Shown here: piece after piece, positions 51,134 through 60,759 of the stretch
Layout: each line of letters begins with the position of its first letter
Position numbering within the stretch: position 1 is the first letter of the stretch
DNA from: Umezawaea beigongshangensis
GTDB lineage: Bacteria > Actinomycetota > Actinomycetes > Mycobacteriales > Pseudonocardiaceae
NCBI RefSeq assembly: GCF_016464305.1
Contig: NZ_JAEIOJ010000011.1
Coordinates: 105,130-169,129, forward strand
Length of the DNA stretch: 64,000 nucleotides
Direction of reading: 5' to 3'
Made by a program: the position numbers and the translations under genes
Notes under the pieces: generated by a model
Seen by the model: the letters and a program-made list of their open reading frames with translations, nothing else
What the model was told of the DNA's origin: nothing
Database searches by the model: none

Positions 51134-52473
51134 CCACGACGGACAAGCAGCTCATCCTCGGTATGGGGCTGATCGACGGATACGGTGGCCTGCACGGAGC
51201 CTGGCGTGCCCCGCACGTGGACCCGGGTGCGTACGCCGATGTCGACGCCACCGTGCGTCACGCCAGAGCCGCCGAGCGCGGCAAGTTCACCTTCCTGTTC
51301 ACCCCCGACTTCCCCGCCGTGCGCGGCGACGTCGAGCACTCGACGATCAGCAACCTCATGGACCCGCTGATCCAGCTGTCCGCCGTCGCGCGCGAGACGA
51401 CGAACATCGGCTTCGTCGCCACCGGGTCAACGACCTTTCAGGAGCCGTTCAACACGGCACGCCAGTTCAAGGCCCTCGATGTCCTGAGCCACGGTCGCAC
51501 AGGCTGGAATGCCGTCACGACGAGCGATCCCGCCGTCGCCGCCAACTACGGCAGACCCGTCGCCGACCGCGACGAGCGTTACCAGCGCGCCCACGAGGCC
51601 ATCCAGATCGTCCAGGCGCTGTGGGGCAGCTGGCAGCAGGGCGCGTGGGTCAAGGACCAGGCAGCGGACCGTTTCATCGACCCGTCGAAGCTGCGACCGA
51701 TCAACCTGAAAGGCGAGTACCTCGCTTCGCGAGGCCCCCTGGCGATCCCGCCGTCGGAGCAGGGCCAGCCCGTCGTCTTCACCGCCGGCGGCCCCAGCCC
51801 GCACCTGCTGTCGATCGCGGGCCGCTACGCCAGCGGCTTCATCGCCGAGGTGTGGACGATCGAGGAGGCGCGCGCCCAGCGCGAACTCGTGCGGAACGCG
51901 GCACGCGAAGCCGGCCGCGACCCCGACGAGATCAAGTACATTCCTGGCATCATGACCACCGTCGCCCCGACCGTGCGCGAGGGCCTCGACCGGCGCCTGA
52001 AACATGCGGGCGACGTCATCGAGGCCCGTCTGCCCCACCTCGGCGCGATGCTCGGGATCCGGATCCACCCGGACCGGTACGACGAACCTCTCACGCCGGA
52101 GCAGTTGGCGTTCGCGCACGCCTCACCGAGGGACCCGCGCTCGTCGAACGCTCTCGCGGTGGCACTCCAGGGCTGGTCCCCCCGCGACGTCCTCGCCCAC
52201 GGCGTGATCGACTTCCACCCCACGGTCGTGGGCCCGGGACAGCTGCACGCCGACCACCTGCAGGAGTGGTTCGAGGCGGGAGCCGCCGACGGCTTCTGGG
52301 TCACACCCGACATCTACGAGGACGGCGTCGACGCCTTCGTCGACGAGGTCGTGCCGATCCTGCAGCAACGCGGCATCTACCCCACCGAGTACCCGGGCAC
52401 GACGTTGCGCGCGAACCTCGGCGTGCCCCACCAGTACGGACTCGACCCACGCATCACCGGCGCCGAGCAGTGA
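51130..52473 (+). CDS. FMN-dependent monooxygenase, NtaA/DmoA family
   Basis: 447-residue bacterial luciferase-like (LLM) monooxygenase: AAERGKFTFLFTPDFPAVRG, ETTNIGFVATGSTTFQEPF, LDVLSHGRTGWNAVTTSDP, NYGR and VVFTAGGPSPHLLSIAGRYA. It uses FMNH2 supplied by a partner reductase to attack substrates such as nitrilotriacetate, dibenzothiophene sulfone or thioethers. Coupled to the MFS gene by a GTGA overlap. Confidence 0.92.
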   Translation: MTTTDKQLILGMGLIDGYGGLHGAWRAPHVDPGAYADVDATVRHARAAERGKFTFLFTPDFPAVRGDVEHSTISNLMDPLIQLSAVARETTNIGFVATGSTTFQEPFNTARQFKALDVLSHGRTGWNAVTTSDPAVAANYGRPVADRDERYQRAHEAIQIVQALWGSWQQGAWVKDQAADRFIDPSKLRPINLKGEYLASRGPLAIPPSEQGQPVVFTAGGPSPHLLSIAGRYASGFIAEVWTIEEARAQRELVRNAAREAGRDPDEIKYIPGIMTTVAPTVREGLDRRLKHAGDVIEARLPHLGAMLGIRIHPDRYDEPLTPEQLAFAHASPRDPRSSNALAVALQGWSPRDVLAHGVIDFHPTVVGPGQLHADHLQEWFEAGAADGFWVTPDIYEDGVDAFVDEVVPILQQRGIYPTEYPGTTLRANLGVPHQYGLDPRITGAEQ

Positions 52474-52649
52474 CCGGACTCAGGTGATTGCCGCAAGTAG
52501 TGAGACGACCGTTTGCGTGCCGCGCCCGAGCCAACCAGATTCCCCGCGGCTCTCGCTGATCGCCCTGGTCGTGGGGGCGTGAAGACGAAGAACCGCAGAG
52601 CACCGCGCACACGAACGACACGCAGAACATCACTCAGGAGGAGAACTTC

Positions 52650-53396
52650 ATGAAGATCGGCATCATGGGAGCCGGCAGCATCGGCAGCGTGCTGGCCCAG
52701 CGGCTGAGCGCCCACGGCCACCACGTCAAGATCGCGAACTCGCGCGGGCCCGAGACGATCCCCGCCGACGTCCTCGCCGCCGGCGCCCAGGCGGTGCCGG
52801 CGGCCGACGTCGCCGCGGACGTGGACGTCCTCATCACCTCGGTCCCCCTCATCCGGGTGCCCGACCTCAAGCCGCTGCTGACCGACCTGCCCGCTGACGC
52901 CGTCGTCATCGACACCTCGAACTACTACCCGGCCCGCGACGGGCACATCGCGGCCCTCGATCGCGGGCAGGTGGAAAGCCGCTGGGTCGAGGAGCACCTC
53001 GGCCGGCCCGTCGTCAAGGCGTGGAACGCCATCACGGCACAGTCCTTCGTTGCCTACGCGAACCCGAGCGGCACCCCCGGCCGGATCGCGATCCCCGTCG
53101 CCGCGGACGATGACGACGACCGGGCCCTGGGCATGTCGCTGGTCGAGCAGACGGGCTTCGAGGGCTTCGACGCCGGCACCATCACCGACTCGTGGCGCCA
53201 GCAGCCAGGCAGCCCCGTCTACTGCACCGACCTCACCGCCGAACAGATGCCCGCCGCGCTCGGCAAGGCCATCGCCGAACGCTCCCCGAAACGCCGGGAC
53301 CTGGCGATGCACGTCATCGCCGAACTGATGGGCGACCCCACCAGCGACCTCGGCAAGGACTTCCTGGTCCGGGTCAACCGCCTCATCTACAACTGA
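52650..53396 (+). CDS. NADPH-dependent F420 reductase-like NAD(P)-binding protein
   Basis: 248 residues: MKIGIMGAGSIGSVLAQRLS, AHGHHVKIANSRGPETI, VDVLITSVPLI, VVKAWNAITAQSF. It belongs to the Fno/ferric-reductase-like NADP-binding family. AGGAGGAGAACTTC precedes the ATG at 52650. In the same direction as the monooxygenase, 176 bp downstream; it may supply reduced cofactor, or act as an imine/keto reductase. Confidence 0.88.
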   Translation: MKIGIMGAGSIGSVLAQRLSAHGHHVKIANSRGPETIPADVLAAGAQAVPAADVAADVDVLITSVPLIRVPDLKPLLTDLPADAVVIDTSNYYPARDGHIAALDRGQVESRWVEEHLGRPVVKAWNAITAQSFVAYANPSGTPGRIAIPVAADDDDDRALGMSLVEQTGFEGFDAGTITDSWRQQPGSPVYCTDLTAEQMPAALGKAIAERSPKRRDLAMHVIAELMGDPTSDLGKDFLVRVNRLIYN

Positions 53397-53429
53397 CCCA
53401 CGCTCCGGCCTGCGCACGGCCGGCCACCT

Positions 53430-53740
53430 CGAAGTTGCTCCGGTTCGAGCTGGCGGCGGAGAGCGTGGCTACCGCACTGCGGGTGTTCCACCGATACGCC
53501 CTGGTCGGCGAGGGCTGGTCTGCGGAGGGAGGCGCCTCGCTGCGGACCTTCTTCGTCGGAGACTGCTTGCGCGCCTTTCCCACGGTCTACCGAAGATGGT
53601 GTGCCGAACAAGGCAAAGAGGAGCCGTACGGGCTGAACGAGGCCGACGCGCCGCCTGCGGCCAGCTCGCTCAGGAAGTGCCCCAACCCCGCCGAGCAAAT
53701 CGTCGCCCAGCACGCGACCCGGGACAAGCTCCGCAGAATC
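53430..53740 (+). pseudogene. Sigma-factor-like hypothetical protein, 3'-truncated by an IS
   Basis: The frame reads LAAESVATALRVFHRYALVG, EGWSAEGGASLRTFFVGDCL, RAFPTVYRRWCAEQ, similar to actinobacterial sigma-70-like proteins with a LRTFFVGxCLxxFPNVYRRW motif. Coding similarity ends at the left inverted repeat of the IS5 element at 53743, and no start is visible. Confidence 0.55.
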
Positions 53741-53742
53741 AG

Positions 53743-54612
53743 TAAGACCGTGTCCTACATGGTGGTCGGTCGTTGTGTTGGTCATGGTTGAGGGCCGGTG
53801 GTCGTGGATCGTTCCGGAGGGCTTGTGGGAGTTGGCGCGGCCGTTGCTGCCTGCGGCGAGGGTGCGTCCGCAGGGCGGTGGGGTGCGGAAGCTCGATGAT
53901 GAGGCGGTGTTCGCCGCGATCGTGTACGTGCTGGTGTCGGGGTGTGCGTGGCGGGCGTTGCCGCCGTGCTTCGGGGCCTCGAAGTCGACGGTGCACCGCA
54001 GATTCATGATCTGGGCGAAGGCCGGCGTGTGGGCCCGCCTGCACCGGGAGGTGCTGGACAGAATGAGCGGGCGGGCCTGATCGACCTGTCCCGAGTCCTG
54101 CTGGACACCGCCCACGTGAGGGCAAAAAAAGGGGCGAACACACAGGTCCGAGCCCCGTGGACCGGGGCAAAGCGGGTACCAAGATGCATGTTCTGTCCGA
54201 CCGGTCGGGAATGCCTCTCGTGGTCGGTGTCTCACGTGGCAACACAGTCGACGCCGATGGCCTGAAGCCGGTGCTCACCGGCCTGCTCTCGCGCCACGAT
54301 CCTGATCGGGGCCGGCACGCCAAGCCGCGCAAGCTGCACGCGGACAAGGCCTACGACCACTCCGGCCTGCGGCGATGGGTGCGAGGCAAGCGGATCGGGG
54401 TGCGCATCGCCCGCAAGGGAGTCGAGTCCTCCCAAAGGCTGGGCTGCCACCGCTGGGCGATCGAGCGCACCATGTCCTGGCTGACCGGCTACCGGCGCCT
54501 TTCACCTTGCTATGAAAGGCTTCTGCGCAACTACCTGGCCTTCCTCGACTTGGCCGCGGCCATGCTCTGCTGGAAACGCCTCCTCAAAACCACCATGTAG
54601 GACATGGTCTTA
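53743..54612 (+). mobile_element. IS5-family insertion sequence with near-perfect terminal repeats
   Basis: About 870 bp. The left end (53744-53766) and right end (54589-54611) are inverted copies with one mismatch in 23 positions, starting AAGACC and running inward to CATGGTGGT. A TA dinucleotide flanks both ends and could be the target duplication. It contains one transposase coding region on the + strand and has landed in a sigma-factor-like gene. Confidence 0.88.
53775..54600 (+). CDS. IS5-family transposase, spread over three frames
   Basis: OrfA (53775-54080): WSWIVPEGLWELARPLLPAA, DEAVFAAIVYVLVSGCAWRA, STVHRRFMIWAKAGVW. A second frame carries LIDLSRVLLDTAHVRAKKG (first catalytic Asp), and the third KRGEHTGPSPVDRGKAGTKM, HVLSDRSGMPLVVGVSRGNT, KLHADKAYDH (second Asp), RWAIERTMSWLTGYRR (Glu) to the stop at 54600. 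The second frame change falls exactly on an A7 run (54123-54129), a classic slippage site. The first, near 54.07 kb in GGGCGGGCC, is less canonical. Programmed frameshifting or a damaged gene are both possible. Confidence 0.75.
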
Positions 54613-54688
54613 TTGTCCTCGTAGGAGGCCGGGTCATAGCCGGTTTTTCTCTTGAGGTCGATAAGGTCTCCAGTGAGCCCTTTCAACC

Positions 54689-55020
54689 TCATTCGGCGTT
54701 GAGGTGGAGCGTGAGAACGGCTCGGGTCAGGTCGGTAATGCGGGTGGTGGAGCAGCGGAGTCTGCGCAGTAGTCGCCAGGTCTTGAGGGTGGAGACGGCT
54801 CGTTCGCCGAGGGCGCGGATGCGGGCGGCGACCCGCGCCGCGACGGCGAGATCCGGAGCGAGGTCGGCGAAGACCCGGACGGCTTCGTGGATGTGGCGGC
54901 AGACGGTGGCCAGGGGCGATGCCGAACCCGGCGGCGAAGCGGGTGTGGGTGTCGCCGCAGCGCAGGTGGGCCAGGACCAGCAGGGCTTGGCGTCCGGGGT
55001 CGAGGCGCCGCCACCTGCTG
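54689..55020 (-). pseudogene. IS5/HARBI-type transposase with deleted core
   Basis: Minus-strand frames give RQALLVLAHLRCGDTHTRFA, AGFGIALATVCRHIHEAVRV, FADLAPDLAVA (HTH part) and then directly RALGERAVSTLKTWRLLRRL, RCSTTRITDLTRAVLTLHL (C-terminus with the last Glu). The middle DDE region is missing and a frameshift splits the N-terminal part. Confidence 0.7.
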
Positions 55021-55029
55021 CCGATCCGG

Positions 55030-55285
55030 CGTCGTGGGCGGGGGCCGGGCGGAAGTCGAAGTCCACGTCGATCGTGCGGCTGCGCCCGCCCAGCAGTCGT
55101 GCGTGGGCCTGGCTCTCCCGGTGCCGCATCTCGATGGCCAACCGTGCCGCGACCTCGACGGTGACCGGGTGTGCGGAGCGCAGCGCGAGCACCGCCTGCC
55201 TGGCCGACACCAGCGCCACGGTCAGGGAAGCCAGCGCTACCACGGCGGAGACCGGGTCGACATCACCGACTTCCGCCTGCGGTAT
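55030..55285 (-). pseudogene. N-terminal remnant of a membrane-anchored NACHT/STAND protein
   Basis: The frame has a hydrophobic segment VSAVVALASLTVALVSARQA, then EVAARLAIEMRHRESQAHAR, LLGGRSRTIDVDFDFRPAPA. In actinobacterial NACHT NTPases a similar IDVxFxFRPAPAH segment precedes the P-loop domain. Here the NTPase is gone and transposase sequence follows. Confidence 0.45.
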
Positions 55286-55472
55286 CAGCCGCACCGCCAG
55301 CCCGGATCTTTCACGTGGTTGGTGTCCTGGGTCGCGGCCGTGGCCGGTAGCTGTTGCGTGTCCTCCTTCCGCTGTTCGGGGTGGTCGAGGTGGCCCGTTG
55401 TCGGCTGGGTTGCCGCAGGGTTCCACTGCCCGGTGGTGGTGCTTGCTCCTGGTAGGGGCGGGTTGGACCTGG

Positions 55473-56048
55473 TCAGGTCACTCGGGGTAGGACGTGTAGG
55501 CGTCGGTGGCCGGTCAGGATCAGATCGGCCCAGGGTGCGTGGGCGGCGAGTCGAAGGTGGACTTGTCGGGCGTGGTGGGTGAGGCGTCCGGCGACGGAGA
55601 ACAGGCGTAGCCGCAGGCGTTTGGGTTCCCAGCGTCGGGCCGGATGGTCGGTCGGGGCGAGCATCTGGGTGCAGGCGGTGAGTTCCAGCGCCAAAGCGAC
55701 GATCGCGACCCAGACCCGGTTGTGGGCGAAGCCGTGCAGCGGCAGGTTGGTCAGCCCGGTGGCCTTCGCGGCGCGGATGCGGTCCTCCGCGCGTGCCCGA
55801 CGGCGGTGCCGCAACTCCAGGTCCGCCAACTGTCCGCGACCGGTGTTGGTGGCGAACGCGGTCAGCCGCAGGCCGTCGGCGTCGGTGAACCGCAGCTGCG
55901 CGCCGGGATGCGGGCGCTCCTTGCGGACGATGATCCGCATGCCCTTCGGCCATCCGGACAGGTCCAGCACGCCGGTGGCCTCGGCGACCCACGCCCCCTC
56001 ACGCGGGGTGCCCTCGTCGTCGTGGTGAACCGTCGCGTGCGGCAGCAC
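55473..56048 (-). pseudogene. IS1380-family transposase, C-terminal part
   Basis: 191 codons: EATGVLDLSGWPKGMRIIVR, KERPHPGAQLRFTDADGLRL, NTGRGQLADLELRHRRRARA, EDRIRAAKATGLTNLPLHGF, then the C-terminal region with HPARRWEPKRLRLRLF. The N-terminal half with HTH and first catalytic Asp is absent. Confidence 0.8.
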
Positions 56049-56488
56049 GCCGCGGGGGTCGACGTGCGCTTCTCAGCGGTGAAGCTCGATCAGACGTCGG
56101 CCAGTTCGTGCTCGCTCCTGCGGGTGACGTGCGCCGAGTCGATCTGGAAGGGGGCGATCACCCGCTGAGCGCAGGCCGTGGCGAGAACGCGCCTGTAGGA
56201 CGGAACAGATCTATCGCCCCGCCGGGACGTCGGGGGGTGGCAGATCCCGATCGCACCGTCTGGCATCAGCGACCTCGTCGTCGGCCACAGGGGGCGGGTC
56301 GGACTGATGCTGCGCGAGCCGAGGGTGACGGCGCTCGTGTGGTGGTGTCAGCGGCGGTGACGCAGGGCGGGGACTGTTGGGCGACTGGCTGCCGCTGCTG
56401 GAGCGGGAACTGGCCGGCGAGCGGGCGTGTGCGGCAGCGGCCGCTGTGTCCGCGGGCGCACGTCTGGTTGGGCTGGTCACGGCGGGGG
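56049..56488. other. Gap without a supportable gene
   Basis: 440 bp between the IS1380 fragment and the end of the NB-ARC gene. I see no coding motif and no clear hairpin. Confidence 0.5.
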
Positions 56489-59173
56489 TCATGTCGGGTC
56501 GGTGGTCGGTGCCGAGTTCACGGTGCCGTGCTGTCGTGCCGCTGCTGTCCAGTGGGTGTGGTTGTGGCGGGTGGTCAGGGTGTCGGGGTGCTGCGGGCCC
56601 AGGATGCGCAGCTGGTCGACGAGCAGGGCCTGCAGCTCGGCCGTCGCGCCTGCGGTGTCGCCGGTCTTGCCCCTGCAGTGGGCGAGGTTGTTGCGGGCGG
56701 CGAGGGTGCAGCGGTGGTCGTGGCCCAGCATCTGCTGCGTCGCGGTCAGCACGATCTCGAACGCGGCGGCCGCGCCTGCCCAGTTGCCGATCATCGCCTG
56801 CAGGTAGGCGAGCTTGTGGCGGATGATCAGGGTGGAGGACTGCTCGTCGCTCCAGGCCGGTGAGAACCCGGCTTCGGGCGGGTCGTGCGAGTCGGCTGTT
56901 CGCGCTGCGGAGTGCGCCCGAGCTCGCCAGTGGTCGAGGAGAGCGCGGGCGTGGGCGGTGTCGGGGTGGGCAGCTCCCCGGATGCGGAGCGTGGAGGTCA
57001 GCACGGCCTCGTACTGGGCTGCGGCGCCTGCCGGATCGCCGACCTCACCGCGCCACCGGGCGAGGTTGGCGCGGGTGCTCAGGGTGTCGGGGTGGTCGGG
57101 GCCCAGAACGTGCAGGGAATCGCGCAGCAGGGCTTCGAACTCCTCGGCCACACGCGCCGAGTCGCGGAGCTCGCCCGGCCAGAAGATGATGTTGTGGCCC
57201 AGGGCCAGGCTCTGCCAGTGGGTGAGGTTGTGCCGGGTGGTGAGGGTGTAGGGGTGATCGGGCCCGAGCACCCGCAGGCAGTCGGGCAGCAGAGCCTGAA
57301 GCTCCTGCGCCGCGCGTGCCGCACTGCTGTGACGCCCCAGCCACGTGGCCAGGTTGTGGCGGGTGGACAGCGTTTCGGGGTGATCGGCGCCCAGTATCCG
57401 CACCTGGTCGGGCAGCAGGGCCTGCAACTGTGTCACCGTGTCCGCTCCGCCACGGACCTCGCCCCGCCAGTGGGCGAGGTTGTTGCGCGCGGTCAGGGTG
57501 TGGGGGTGTTCGGGACCCAGAAGCCGCAGCCGGTCGGCAAGCACAGCAGTGAGCTCCGCCACCGCCCGTGGCGGGTCACCGGCCTCACCGCGCCAGTGGG
57601 CGAGGTTGTGCCGCGTGGTCAGGGTGTCGGGGTGATCGGGGCCCAGCAGGGCGTGGGCCTGGTGGTGCAGGGTGCGCCAGTGGGCCAGCGCGGCGTCGAC
57701 CTGGCCGGCGCCGGCCAGCGAAGCGCCCACACGATCGAGCAGCGGATCGGGCGCGGGAGTCCACAGGGCGGTGCCGGCCTGGGCGAGCAGGGTGTCGCTG
57801 CTGCGACGCAGCGCCCCGACCAGGTCGGGATCGTCGGTGTCGGTGCTGGGCCACAGGGCGCGCAGGGCCTCGGCGGTGACACGGGCGAGCTCGTGCAGCC
57901 GGTCGGCGGGAATGGTGTCGCGGACAGCGCGTTGCAGCAGTGCGTGCACGGCCACCTCCCGCGCGCTGCGGGCGGGCACGAGGGTGATCAGGGTGAACCG
58001 GTGCAGCCGGGTCAGCCCGTCGTGGACGTCCTCGACGCTGACCTCGCGATCCGCGCGGGCCGCGAGGTGCTCCAGGACCGGTGTGCTGGTGAACAACCCG
58101 AGCGGGGCGCCGTCGGGGTCGAGCAGGCTCGCGATCTGCAGCAGCGGCCGGGCCAGGCCCGCGCCCGCTGGCCGTGCCGGATCGTCGGGCCGGTCGGCGC
58201 GTTCGATGGACAACGACCACGTCGCCGCCACCGCGAGCTGGTGTTCGGGCAGCCTGCTCTGCGGTGGGGACAGCTCGGCCAGGGCGCGGTGCTCATCGGC
58301 CAGCATCCGGCGGTAGCCGGCGACGGTCAGCACGGGCTGATCGGCGATGAACGCCGCGGCCTGACCCAGCGCCAGCGGCAGCCGCCCCAGCTCTCGCGCC
58401 AGGCTCCGCAGCTGCTCGAGATCGCCGCCCTTGCCGTGCTGCTCGAGCGTCGCGGTGAAGTAGGCCAGCGCTTCGTCCTCGGTGAACACCTCCAGCTCGA
58501 TCACCCGGTACCCGCCGCGCGCCAGCGCCGCACCGCGCAGCCGGCTGGTGACGATCACCTGCCCGCCCGGCCCCCCGGACAGTTCCAGCCCTCGCACGTC
58601 GGCGGGATCACCGAGGTCGTCGAGCACCACCAGCCACCGCCGCGACGTAGCGGCCAGCCACTCCCGAAACGCCTGAGCGGCCTGCTCCGCAGGCCGCTCG
58701 GCGACGCACCGGTCGTCCTCGAGGAGAATCCGCCGAGCCGCCTCGGCGTAGGCGGTGACCACCGCCGCCCGCGAGACCGCCGAGATCCACACGGCCACGT
58801 CCAGACCTGGGTCCGACCACACCCGTCGGGCGTGCCGTGCGGCCAGTTGGGACTTGCCCACCCCGCCCAACCCCGACACCACCACACCCGACCCTGGCGG
58901 GGGGCCTGTCAGCGCCGCCGCGTGATCGGCGGTCAGCGCTGACCTCAGCAGCACGTGGGCTTGCCGGTCCTGGTAGTGCCCCGCCAGCACAGGTGGAACT
59001 CCTATCCGCACCGGCCACAGCACCCGCGGTGCCAGCTGCTGGAGGGCGACCATCGCATCACGACCGGCCTGCACCACCGTCCCAGCGCTGGAGGCAGCCA
59101 CGTGCTGCTCGACCCTGGCCGCGTCCCCACCCTCTCCCGGCTCGTTCCCGGCACCCGCGTCCGCCACGCACAC
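56489..59173 (-). CDS. NB-ARC/TPR STAND protein
   Basis: About 894 residues. The N-terminal motif VEQHVAASSAGTVVQAGRD is common in actinobacterial regulators. The NB-ARC NTPase has P-loop GLGGVGKSQLA (about residues 101-111), Walker B RRWLVVLDDLGDP and GGQVIVTSRLRG. Seven or more TPR repeats follow with the pattern HPDTLTTRHNLAHWRGEAGD, recurring every 42 residues or so. STAND proteins oligomerise on ligand binding; they act as regulators, and some TPR-NB-ARC proteins are antiphage sensors. No fused effector is visible. The GTG at 59173 (after GGGAGCGGGACG) is a tentative start; the open frame runs on to 59536. Confidence 0.85.
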   Translation of the reverse strand: MCVADAGAGNEPGEGGDAARVEQHVAASSAGTVVQAGRDAMVALQQLAPRVLWPVRIGVPPVLAGHYQDRQAHVLLRSALTADHAAALTGPPPGSGVVVSGLGGVGKSQLAARHARRVWSDPGLDVAVWISAVSRAAVVTAYAEAARRILLEDDRCVAERPAEQAAQAFREWLAATSRRWLVVLDDLGDPADVRGLELSGGPGGQVIVTSRLRGAALARGGYRVIELEVFTEDEALAYFTATLEQHGKGGDLEQLRSLARELGRLPLALGQAAAFIADQPVLTVAGYRRMLADEHRALAELSPPQSRLPEHQLAVAATWSLSIERADRPDDPARPAGAGLARPLLQIASLLDPDGAPLGLFTSTPVLEHLAARADREVSVEDVHDGLTRLHRFTLITLVPARSAREVAVHALLQRAVRDTIPADRLHELARVTAEALRALWPSTDTDDPDLVGALRRSSDTLLAQAGTALWTPAPDPLLDRVGASLAGAGQVDAALAHWRTLHHQAHALLGPDHPDTLTTRHNLAHWRGEAGDPPRAVAELTAVLADRLRLLGPEHPHTLTARNNLAHWRGEVRGGADTVTQLQALLPDQVRILGADHPETLSTRHNLATWLGRHSSAARAAQELQALLPDCLRVLGPDHPYTLTTRHNLTHWQSLALGHNIIFWPGELRDSARVAEEFEALLRDSLHVLGPDHPDTLSTRANLARWRGEVGDPAGAAAQYEAVLTSTLRIRGAAHPDTAHARALLDHWRARAHSAARTADSHDPPEAGFSPAWSDEQSSTLIIRHKLAYLQAMIGNWAGAAAAFEIVLTATQQMLGHDHRCTLAARNNLAHCRGKTGDTAGATAELQALLVDQLRILGPQHPDTLTTRHNHTHWTAAARQHGTVNSAPTTDPT

Positions 59174-59565
59174 CGTCCCGCTCCCGCTTGACCCCACCGA
59201 TCCACCAGCACGCCCACCGTGCAAACCCACACCATGCAAACCCGCGACCTGCCAGCACACCGCACAAGTGCGCAGACCCGGCCTGCTGTGCCCACCTCCG
59301 GAGCGTGGCCGCCTCGCCCACCGCGAGGTACGCGGCCACCGCGGCGCGGCCCGGCTGGTGCCAGGCCTGTCACAGCACGCCGGTGCGCAACGATCGGCCC
59401 ACGCTGCGTCCTGACCGGTCGTGCACCCCCGCACACGACGAGGTCGTCGACCGACAGCGGTGCTCAGGGGGGCCGGGCCGGTGCAGCGGCCGGCCGCACG
59501 CCCAGCGCCGCCGGTCGGCGCAGGAGCCGGACGCACGAGGTGAAGCAGCAGCCGCGTCGTGACCG
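59174..59565. other. Gap upstream of the NB-ARC gene
   Basis: Contains the upstream extension of the NB-ARC frame without recognisable domains; probably promoter and untranslated sequence. No other gene seen. Confidence 0.4.
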
Positions 59566-59780
59566 TCAGAGCAGGCGGTCCAGAGCGAGGTCCACGGGGA
59601 AGGTCTGTCCGTCGCGTGCGGTCACGGTCGAGCTACAGGTGCCGGAGACCGCTGCGGCGTCCTGGTAGCAGAACTCCCCGGCGTGGTGGCAGTCGACCAG
59701 CGACAGCGGAGCGGACAGGTCGAGGATCCAGTAGCGGGGATGGCGGCTTCGGCGCGGGAGTACATCGGTGCGGCGGCGGG
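59566..59780 (-). pseudogene. Uma2-family endonuclease C-terminal remnant
   Basis: Minus-strand frames join as SPVLNPAAAPMYSRAEAAIP and RYWILDLSAPLSLVDCHHAG, EFCYQDAAAVSGTC, DGQTFPVDLALDRLL. This is the end of a Uma2 (PD-(D/E)XK) protein (KxxxYAxAGIPHYWIVDL ... LPVELDLDxLL) with a frameshift in the middle. Confidence 0.6.
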
Positions 59781-60239
59781 GTTCAGCACCGGGGAGCGGT
59801 CGGGCCGTTGGTCGGTTGTGCACGCATACCGGGCCGATCTCGTCGCCGGTGGCGTCGTGAACCGTGCCCCGTGCAGCGCGCGGCGCAACTCCGGCTCCGG
59901 CTCCGGAGTGCGCGAGCGGCGGGTGCGGGAGAGCCCTCAGGTGTCAACCGGGTCCACACCGATCCCCGACCGCGACCAGCGGGCGACCGCGACCCCCGAT
60001 GTCGACCTGCACGTGATGGCGGCCGGCACACACGCCCCTGCGCGACGGTGGCGGCTCGCCCGCGAGACAGCCGCCCGCCGCCAGGGCCGGTGGCGCGGCG
60101 CAGGCGGGAAAGAGGGCGCTGCGTGGATCCGGCACGAACGCCGTCGCCGCGCTGCCGGCCCGGATGAGGAGCCGGGTTTCCTGCGTTGGTCGTCGGCGCT
60201 GTCGCCGGTTCCTCGCAGGTGGTCGGGAGACGCGTGCCA

Positions 60240-60690
60240 GGCCGCTCACGCCCGGGGTGCCGCTCCGCATCACAGACCTCGCCGTCGCGAATGCGCTCGT
60301 GCGCCACGGTCCGCTGCCCGGACACCGCCTCTCCCGCGCGGCGCGCATCGCCAGCACCGTCGTGGGGGTCGCGATCATCGGCAACCCGCGGCCCGCGGCT
60401 ACCAGGACCACGTGACCTGGGAAGTGCACCGGACCTGCACCGGCAGCACCCCAACGTCAACTCCGCCCTCTGTGGACATCGCAGCGGTTGCGTCGGGTGC
60501 TCGGCCTGGACCACATGATCACCTACACGTCGGCCGGGGAGTCCGGTGCCAGCCTACGGGCGGCCGGGTGGCGACTGGTCCACGTCAGACCGGCACGTGC
60601 AGGCTGGGACACGCCCAGTCGGCGCCGGGACGACCGCCGCTACACGACCGGTGTCGCACGAGGGCTGTGGCTGACCGGCAGGCCGTGACC
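60240..60690 (+). pseudogene. XF1762-family N-acetyltransferase, frameshifted
   Basis: Fragments in order: VPLRITDLAVANALVRHGPL, VGVAIIGNPRPAA, DHVTWEVHRTCTGSTP, then HMITYTSAGESGASLRAAGW and RPARAGWDTPSRRRDD. The family consensus (VGVAIVGRPVAR ... EVTRTCTDGTPNA ... ITYTQAGESGASLRAAGWR) is clear. At least two frameshifts. This family is frequent on actinophages and plasmids. Confidence 0.7.
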
Positions 60691-60759
60691 CGAGCGTCAC
60701 GAAATCGACGGCACCTGCCACCAAGCGGCGCTGGCGTGTGTCGAGTGTGGACGGACGCT

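Noticed and set aside
56885..58942. Long + strand frame opposite the NB-ARC/TPR gene
   Set aside because: Repeats only mirror the TPR repeats; no domain, and the minus strand has clear P-loop and TPR motifs.
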